The position numbers and the translations under genes are program-made. 10,299 nt of DNA from JAIOYV01 sp964388245 (GTDB lineage: Bacteria; Bacteroidota; Bacteroidia; Bacteroidales; M50B96). Of this stretch, positions 6,236-10,299 are shown piece after piece (position 1 is the stretch's first letter; every line of letters starts with the position of its first letter). The stretch lies in the NCBI GenBank assembly GCA_964388245.1, contig CAYLZH010000191.1:1-10299 (forward strand). The letters run 5' to 3'. The notes below the pieces were generated by a model. That model did no database searches and was not told the DNA's origin. It saw only the letters and a program-made list of their open reading frames with translations.

Positions 6236-7111
6236 TTACAAACTCGCCACCTCCATCTTTCGGTCAACTTTTTTAACCAGTCCCTGCAATACTTTGCCGG
6301 GCCCCGACTCAGTAAATGATGTGGCTCCGTCGGCAATCATATTTATTACAGTTTGAGTCCAACGAACAGGAGATGTTAACTGTGCGATAAGGTTTTTTTT
6401 GATCTCATCAGGAACGCTCGATGGCTTTGCATTAACGTTTTGATAGACTGGACACACCGGTTTATTAAACGAGGTATTATTGATGGCTTCGGCAAGTTCA
6501 ACTTTTGCAGGATCCATTAATGGTGAGTGGAAAGCTCCGCCTACATTTAATTTAATGGCTCGTTTGTGGCCCATTTCAGCCAGTTTTTCAATTGCCAGAT
6601 CAATCCCCTTGAACGACCCGGAAATAACAATCTGACCAGGACTGTTATAGTTTGCAGGAACAACTACTTCGTCGATCTCTTTGCAAACTTTTTCTACAAT
6701 CTCATCATCTACTTTTAAGATCGCTGCCATTGTTGAGGGTTCTGCCTCGCAGGCTTTTTGCATTGCCATTGCCCGCTTCGACACCAATACTAATCCATCT
6801 TCGAACGATAAAGCCCCATTGGCAACCAATGCTGAAAATTCACCCAATGAATGTCCTGCCACCATTTCGGGTTTAAAATCATCACCCTGTGTTTTAGCCA
6901 GAATAACCGAATGAAGGAAAATTGCAGGTTGGGTAACCTTTGTTTGTTTCAGGTCGTCTTCAGTACCATCGAACATCAGATCGGTAATCCGGAAACCGAG
7001 TTTTTCGTTAGCTTTCTCAAAAAGTTCTTTTGCCATTTCTGAGTTCTCATATAGATCTTTGCCCATTCCAACAAACTGGGCCCCCTGCCCGGGAAAAACA
7101 TAAGCTTTCAT
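6236..7111 (-). CDS. fabD: FabD, malonyl-CoA:ACP transacylase
   Basis: Transfers malonyl from CoA to the phosphopantetheine arm of acyl carrier protein, supplying the extender unit for type II fatty acid synthesis; cytosolic. The 291-residue product shows the whole signature: FPGQGAQ (6-12) forming the oxyanion hole, GHSLGEFSAL with nucleophile S88 (86-95), the carboxylate-binding arginine in SKRAMAMQ (R113), NYNSPGQIVISG (154-165), GGAFHSPLM with catalytic H195 (191-199), and a late SGPGKVLQGLVKK motif. I chose ATG at 7111 because MKAYVFPGQG is the normal family start and a TACTTTTG promoter box lies upstream. A longer frame reaching 7189 would run through that box and has an AT-rich, unrelated N-terminus. 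It stands alone here, away from other fab genes, which is common in Bacteroidota. Confidence 0.96.
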   Translation of the reverse strand: MKAYVFPGQGAQFVGMGKDLYENSEMAKELFEKANEKLGFRITDLMFDGTEDDLKQTKVTQPAIFLHSVILAKTQGDDFKPEMVAGHSLGEFSALVANGALSFEDGLVLVSKRAMAMQKACEAEPSTMAAILKVDDEIVEKVCKEIDEVVVPANYNSPGQIVISGSFKGIDLAIEKLAEMGHKRAIKLNVGGAFHSPLMDPAKVELAEAINNTSFNKPVCPVYQNVNAKPSSVPDEIKKNLIAQLTSPVRWTQTVINMIADGATSFTESGPGKVLQGLVKKVDRKMEVASL

Positions 7112-7133
7112 ATTTAAATATTTTATTTCGGCG

Positions 7134-7141
7134 CAAAAGTA
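7134..7141 (-). promoter_or_regulatory. Bacteroidota -7 promoter box (TACTTTTG) for fabD
   Basis: On the minus strand the bases read TACTTTTG, an exact TAnnTTTG match, 22 nt before the fabD ATG at 7111. The spacing equals that seen for menF, and the position argues against the longer fabD frame. No clear -33 TTTG is visible. Confidence 0.5.
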
Positions 7142-7368
7142 GGAAAAATAGAGAAAGTAAATTTTACCTCTATTCCCAAAAGGAAACAATCACAAGATTC
7201 ACAAATCATTGATGTATCTTTTATTGATGCCGGCATATATTTTCTTTCCTTTGAGACTGAAAAAGAACATTATTCAGTAAAGTTAGTGATGGAGTAGTGT
7301 GGATAAGAAAAGAATGGAAATTTCAATTATTCAAATCCTTTACATAATTTTCGATATTTTTATCAGCA
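7142..7368. other. Divergent intergenic region between fabD and the glycosyltransferase gene
   Basis: 227 nt separate the fabD promoter box from the glycosyltransferase start. No coding sequence, hairpin or RNA gene is supported. The glycosyltransferase promoter should lie here, but only imperfect boxes such as TAATTTTC near 7345 are seen. Confidence 0.4.
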
Positions 7369-8394
7369 ATGACAAAAAAATCGAAATATCAATCACCAAA
7401 AATATCTGTTGTACTTCCATTTTATAATGCCGAACAGACATTAAACAGAGCTATTGAAAGTATTGCCCGGCAAACATTACAGAATTTTGAGTGTATACTT
7501 GTTGATAATAATTCAACCGATAATAGCGGGCAAATTGCACAACATTGGATTCAAAACGACAGTCGTTTTCGCCTGCTTTCAGAAGAAAAACAGGGTGTTG
7601 TATTTGCTTCAAATTCAGGAGCCCGGCAAGCCCGGGGAAAATATATTGCCCGCATGGATGCCGACGACTGGAGTTTTCCTGATCGCCTTGAAAAGCAATA
7701 CATATATCTTGAAAAGAATCCGGAATACGGAGCTGTTGCAGGACTGGTGGAATATATTCCGCACAAAGCCGGTTGTGAGGGATTTAAGCGATATGTTGCC
7801 TGGAGTAATTCAATCAGGTCGCATCAAGAAATCTTTAATCGGCAGTTTGTCGAAATGCCACTGGTTAATCCTACAGCAATGTGGCGAAAATCAATCTCGG
7901 ATAATTTGGGATTATACCAAAACGGGAATTTTCCAGAGGATTATGAAATGTGGCTCCGGTGGCTTGGTTGTGGTGTGAAGATTTATAAATTGCCGGATAA
8001 AATATTGCGATGGTACGATTCCGAATCAAGGTTAACAAGGACAAATCCTGTTTACAGCGATCGGTCATTCTATGAAATAAAAACAAAGTATTTGGCAAGT
8101 TGGCTAAAAGAAAATAATCCACATTATCCACAGGTTACTGTTTGGGGCGCAAGTAAGATTTCACGCAACAGGGCATTGCTACTTGAAAAATATAACATTG
8201 AGATACGCATGTTTATCGACATAAAGAATACGCGGCAAATTGGGAAGAGGATTATTTACTACACAAATATCCCAACGCCCGAAGAAATTTTTATTCTTGT
8301 GTACATGAAAGAAGAAACTGCCCGTCGCCGAATCCAATCATTCCTGCTTAAACGAAATTTTATTGAAGGCAGGAATTACTTGCTGGTTTCATAA
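7369..8394 (+). CDS. Family 2 glycosyltransferase with an added C-terminal domain
   Basis: A 341-residue predicted cytosolic transferase. Residues 11-210 are a GT2/GT-A domain: ISVVLPFYNAEQTLNRAIES (12-31), LVDNNSTDNS (44-53), the nucleotide-sugar and metal-binding MDADDWSFPDR (96-106; DxD), and PEDYEMWLR (189-197) carrying the likely catalytic base region. There is no membrane segment. After about residue 253 a second small domain follows: VTVWGASKISRNRALLLEK (256-274), IRMFIDIKNTRQIGKRII (279-296), IFILVYMKEETARRRI (307-322) and FIEGRNYLLVS (331-341). Its alternating strands and helices look Rossmann-like. GT2 enzymes of this kind usually build surface polysaccharide or O-antigen, but donor and acceptor cannot be read from sequence. 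It stands alone rather than in a polysaccharide cluster, with fabD divergent upstream and a dehydrogenase 128 nt downstream. Confidence 0.9.
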   Translation: MTKKSKYQSPKISVVLPFYNAEQTLNRAIESIARQTLQNFECILVDNNSTDNSGQIAQHWIQNDSRFRLLSEEKQGVVFASNSGARQARGKYIARMDADDWSFPDRLEKQYIYLEKNPEYGAVAGLVEYIPHKAGCEGFKRYVAWSNSIRSHQEIFNRQFVEMPLVNPTAMWRKSISDNLGLYQNGNFPEDYEMWLRWLGCGVKIYKLPDKILRWYDSESRLTRTNPVYSDRSFYEIKTKYLASWLKENNPHYPQVTVWGASKISRNRALLLEKYNIEIRMFIDIKNTRQIGKRIIYYTNIPTPEEIFILVYMKEETARRRIQSFLLKRNFIEGRNYLLVS

Positions 8395-8496
8395 ATTTGT
8401 GTAATCTCAATGTATCTAACTTAAAAATAGTTGATTGTATTAAAAAACAATTTCCTGAATTTATTCTGGTAAAGAAATCATCAACCTGAAAAAATC
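8395..8496. other. Intergenic stretch after the glycosyltransferase gene
   Basis: About 100 nt, AT-rich, no gene supported and no convincing terminator hairpin. The downstream dehydrogenase has its own promoter-like box, so the two genes need not be one operon. Confidence 0.35.
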
Positions 8497-8504
8497 TATC
8501 TTTG
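8497..8504 (+). promoter_or_regulatory. Bacteroidota -7 promoter box (TATCTTTG) for the dehydrogenase gene
   Basis: TATCTTTG matches TAnnTTTG exactly and lies 18 nt before the ATG at 8523. It also decides the start: an alternative TTG at 8502 lies inside this box and so could not be translated from this promoter. No good -33 TTG is seen at the expected distance. Confidence 0.5.
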
Positions 8505-8522
8505 TTTAAATTGAATAAAACT

Positions 8523-9470
8523 ATGAAAGCAGCCATTATAAAGCGATGGGGCAGCCCTGAAGTATTAGAAATTGTTGACATTCCCAAGCCTGCTATTTCT
8601 GACGACCAATTGATGATAAAGGTTTATTCTACAGGTCTTAATCCAGTTGATTGGAAGCAACGAAAGGGAAATCACAAATATATTTTAGGTTCACCCTTCC
8701 CGATTGTATTGGGATATGATGTTTGTGGCGAAGTAGTTGAGATTGGACGAAATGTTACAAAGTTTAAGGCCGGGGATATTGTCATGGGTGATTTAGACAA
8801 TAAGTATGGTGGAGCATCGGCGGAATTTGCCGTAGGGCACGAAATGTGTTTTGCCCCTAAACCAAAATTGCAAAGTATAAACCAATCTGCTGCTACGGCC
8901 CTGGCTTCATTAACTGCACTTCAGGCCATGCGCGACAAGGCAGGATTGCAAAAAGGGCAAAGTATTCTTATAAACGGAGCCTCCGGTGGTGTTGGGCATA
9001 TTGCCATACAAATAGCCAGAAATCTTGGGGCACATGTTATTGCTGTCGCAAGCTATCGGAATAAGGAATTTGTCAGGCAATTTAAGCCTGATATTTTTAT
9101 TGATTACACATCGGACAATATCCTTGATCTTTCAGAAAAAGTAGATGTGTTTTTTGATGTGGTTGGAAATTATTCCTTCCTGAAAACTAAAAAGCTTTTA
9201 AAGCCTGGAGGTACATATGTCTCAACACTTCCACGGCCTAAGATTTTATTTCACAAAATAATTCAGCCCTTTAGCAGTGGTAAGAAAGTAAAAACTATTT
9301 TGCGAAAGCAGAATCGCGCCGACCTCAATCAAATCACCCAATGGATTGAAAAAGGATTGCTAAAAATTGAAATTGATCAGACCTTTCGCCTTGAAGAAAT
9401 TAGTCGTGCTCATGAATACGGAGAGCAAAACCGGATTAGAGGAAAGGTCGTAATTGAGATTAATTCTTAA
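8523..9470 (+). CDS. NAD(P)-dependent quinone-oxidoreductase-like medium-chain dehydrogenase
   Basis: A 315-residue member of the zinc-independent branch of the medium-chain dehydrogenase/reductase superfamily (quinone oxidoreductase, zeta-crystallin). The N-terminal GroES-like domain has STGLNPVDWKQRKG (36-49) and PIVLGYDVCGEVVEIG (60-75). The Rossmann domain begins SILINGASGGVGHIAIQIA (147-165), with the AxxGxxG-type nucleotide loop. It continues with FFDVVGNYSF (210-219) and LLKPGGTYVSTL (225-236), and the end GKVVIEI (307-313) is typical. The structural and catalytic zinc cysteines are absent, which excludes classical alcohol dehydrogenases. Substrates of this family are quinones, enones or reactive aldehydes; the particular one is unknown. 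Proximity to a possible menaquinone thioesterase is suggestive, but the two genes are convergent, so no operon link exists. Start ATG at 8523 (MKAAIIKRWG) matches the family. Confidence 0.9.
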   Translation: MKAAIIKRWGSPEVLEIVDIPKPAISDDQLMIKVYSTGLNPVDWKQRKGNHKYILGSPFPIVLGYDVCGEVVEIGRNVTKFKAGDIVMGDLDNKYGGASAEFAVGHEMCFAPKPKLQSINQSAATALASLTALQAMRDKAGLQKGQSILINGASGGVGHIAIQIARNLGAHVIAVASYRNKEFVRQFKPDIFIDYTSDNILDLSEKVDVFFDVVGNYSFLKTKKLLKPGGTYVSTLPRPKILFHKIIQPFSSGKKVKTILRKQNRADLNQITQWIEKGLLKIEIDQTFRLEEISRAHEYGEQNRIRGKVVIEINS

Positions 9471-9490
9471 GGATTTGACCCCCTTATTTT
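9468..9490. terminator. Short hairpin between convergent stop codons (weak)
   Basis: TAAGG (9468-9472) and CCTTA (9482-9486) can form a 5-bp stem with a 9-nt loop, followed on the plus strand by TTTT. The stem contains the stop codon of the dehydrogenase on the plus strand and that of the thioesterase on the minus strand. The stem is short and rather weak, so terminator activity is uncertain. Confidence 0.25.
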
Positions 9491-9897
9491 TCAATAATCA
9501 TATTTGTTAACCGGCAAACCGATATTTTGCGGCCCTCTTCATCAGAAATTATTATATCCACAACATGTGTTCTTTTTCCCAGATGAACAGGTTCGCAATG
9601 TGCCGTTACCCATCCTGCTGATATACTCCCCACATGATTGGCCTGCATATTCAATCCAACCACACTGTAATTCTCCAGATCAATCTGTAAAAATGAAAAT
9701 GCGCTGCCCAGGGTTTCGGCTAATGCCAGACTGGCACCACCATGTAATATTCCCATCGGCTGTAGGTGATTTTGTGAAACAGGCATTCGTGCCAGAAGTT
9801 TTTCGTTTTCATAATAAAAATTGATACCGAGGTGGGAAACCAAAGTGTTAGTACAAATCTTATTGATCTGATCAATGTCTATGTGCTTATTAATCAT
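9484..9897 (-). CDS. menI: YdiI/MenI-type hotdog thioesterase, probable DHNA-CoA hydrolase
   Basis: A 137-residue hotdog-fold acyl-CoA thioesterase, almost the same length as E. coli YdiI (MenI). Matching features are LLARMPVSQNHLQPMGILHG (34-53), HGGASLALAETLGS (52-65) with HGG and the expected catalytic carboxylate E61, VVGLNMQANHV (79-89), VHLGKRTHVVDIII (104-117) and DEEGRKISVCRLT (119-131). YdiI hydrolyses 1,4-dihydroxy-2-naphthoyl-CoA to DHNA before prenylation in menaquinone synthesis. EntH and PaaI are close relatives with other substrates, so this assignment rests on the YdiI-like sequence pattern plus the presence of menF and menD on the same strand about 7 kb away. The stop lies 13 nt from the convergent dehydrogenase stop. 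Start ATG at 9897. Confidence 0.75.
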   Translation of the reverse strand: MINKHIDIDQINKICTNTLVSHLGINFYYENEKLLARMPVSQNHLQPMGILHGGASLALAETLGSAFSFLQIDLENYSVVGLNMQANHVGSISAGWVTAHCEPVHLGKRTHVVDIIISDEEGRKISVCRLTNMIIEK

Positions 9898-9905
9898 GCT
9901 TTGCA

Positions 9906-9925
9906 GTTAAAAATTGTTAAAAATA
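9906..9925. repeat. Two tandem GTTAAAAAT units beside the thioesterase start
   Basis: GTTAAAAATT followed directly by GTTAAAAATA gives two copies with a 10-nt period, about one helical turn, lying 9-28 nt upstream of the thioesterase ATG. The first 14 nt (9906-9919) recur as an exact inverted copy at 10033-10046. A degraded promoter box, TAATTTCG on the minus strand at 9932-9939, lies just above, so the repeat would fall in the leader or at the transcription start. It could be an operator, or chance in AT-rich DNA. Confidence 0.4.
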
Positions 9926-10000
9926 CCGGTCCGAAATTACTACAATATTTTTTTTCAATCGAGCCCTGAGGATTATAAAATCATATCAGTAAGGCAAGGA

Positions 10001-10010
10001 NNNNNNNNNN
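10001..10010. other. Assembly gap of ten N
   Basis: A second run of exactly ten N, between the thioesterase gene and the last gene. Real length is unknown. Sequence on both sides (9898-10000 and 10011-10175) contains no supported gene. Confidence 0.95.
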
Positions 10011-10032
10011 GAGCATCGGAAGCAAAAGTAAA

Positions 10033-10046
10033 TAACAATTTTTAAC
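10033..10046. repeat. Inverted copy of the GTTAAAAATTGTTA motif
   Basis: TAACAATTTTTAAC is the exact reverse complement of 9906-9919, on the far side of the assembly gap and 129 nt before the ATG of the exported-protein gene at 10176. The pair could be matching operator sites for divergent genes or the ends of a repeat that broke the assembly. Confidence 0.4.
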
Positions 10047-10175
10047 AAGCCGGCATTTAATCGTAAGTGGTACATCATCATATAAAAATTGGACACTTTT
10101 TATAATTTAGCCTCGTTTTTTTGAGCAGTGAAAATTAAAACACCAAATCGGATCAGAACAATTAAACTGGAGAAA

Positions 10176-10299
10176 ATGAAGAGAATACTACACACACTAT
10201 CAATTCTTTTACTGTTGTTTGTTATAACAATTAGTGGTTTTTCGCAGGGATATGAAATTAAAATACAATTGCGTGGCATGGAAAACCAGGAATTGTACA
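10176..10299 (+). CDS. Exported protein, N-terminus only (DUF4369/redoxin-like start)
   Basis: Forty-one codons are visible from ATG at 10176 to the right edge. They encode a signal peptide (MKRILHTLSILLLLFVITIS, cleavage probably after GFSQ at 21-24) followed by GYEIKIQLRGMENQELY. An exported start continuing directly into a Y-E-I-K-I-x-L-x-G-M strand is typical of Bacteroidota periplasmic thiol-disulfide (TlpA/AhpC-TSA) proteins with an N-terminal DUF4369-type domain. Only the start is visible, so the assignment is tentative and the thioredoxin domain itself is outside the window. GGAG at 10169-10172 is a Shine-Dalgarno-like sequence placed rather close (3 nt) to the ATG. Confidence 0.6.
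   Translation, partial: MKRILHTLSILLLLFVITISGFSQGYEIKIQLRGMENQELY

Noticed and set aside
6119..6319. Plus-strand open frame of 66 codons across the CTCCA-type repeat
   Set aside because: Composed of repeat sequence and antisense fabD; no independent support.
7112..7189. 26-residue N-terminal extension of FabD
   Set aside because: It crosses the TACTTTTG promoter box and has no family similarity; MKAYVFPGQG is the usual start.
8523..9470. Classical zinc alcohol dehydrogenase
   Set aside because: The catalytic and structural zinc cysteines are missing; the pattern is that of the quinone oxidoreductase branch.

Overview
The window reads as a chromosomal piece of a Bacteroidota (Bacteroidetes) genome. 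The evidence is AT-rich intergenic DNA, starts mostly without Shine-Dalgarno sequences, several copies of the Bacteroidota -7 promoter box TAnnTTTG at sensible distances from start codons, and the gene families themselves (short MenF followed by MenD, DUF4920 lipoprotein, S23/IVS-type four-helix-bundle protein, a GH108 + 3TM-holin pair). A Bacteroidia member near Marinilabiliales is my guess, not a demonstrated placement. Two runs of exactly ten N (3595-3604, 10001-10010) look like scaffold gaps of a draft or metagenome assembly.

Layout. 1-2539 (minus): menaquinone genes menF then menD, 9 nt apart; menD runs off the left edge. 2612-3594 (minus): a lysis-like pair, GH108 peptidoglycan hydrolase then 3TM holin, overlapping by ATGA; the hydrolase start is lost in the first gap. 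3782-4790 (minus): two overlapping lipoprotein genes, a DUF4920 protein and a small CxxCH (haem c-type) protein. 4961-5596 (minus): a MarC-family membrane protein. 5654-6169: a four-helix-bundle gene interrupted by one in-frame TGA and enclosed by a perfect 15-bp inverted repeat, an architecture recalling 23S rRNA intervening sequences. 6236-7111 (minus): fabD. 7369-8394 (plus): a family 2 glycosyltransferase with an extra C-terminal domain. 8523-9470 (plus): a zinc-free NADPH:quinone-oxidoreductase-like dehydrogenase. 9484-9897 (minus): a YdiI/MenI-type hotdog thioesterase, convergent with the dehydrogenase. 10176 to the right edge (plus): the N-terminus of an exported protein.

How the genes relate. 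MenF and MenD catalyse the first two committed steps from chorismate to menaquinone, and the thioesterase probably hydrolyses DHNA-CoA later in the same pathway, though it lies about 7 kb away. FabD loads malonyl groups onto ACP for fatty acid synthesis. The DUF4920/CxxCH pair looks like a small envelope redox or metal module of unknown role. The GH108/holin pair has no other phage genes beside it in the window. The items most worth following up are the IVS-like element, the isolated lysis pair and the lipoprotein pair. I see no tRNA, rRNA, CRISPR array, transposase or integrase here.
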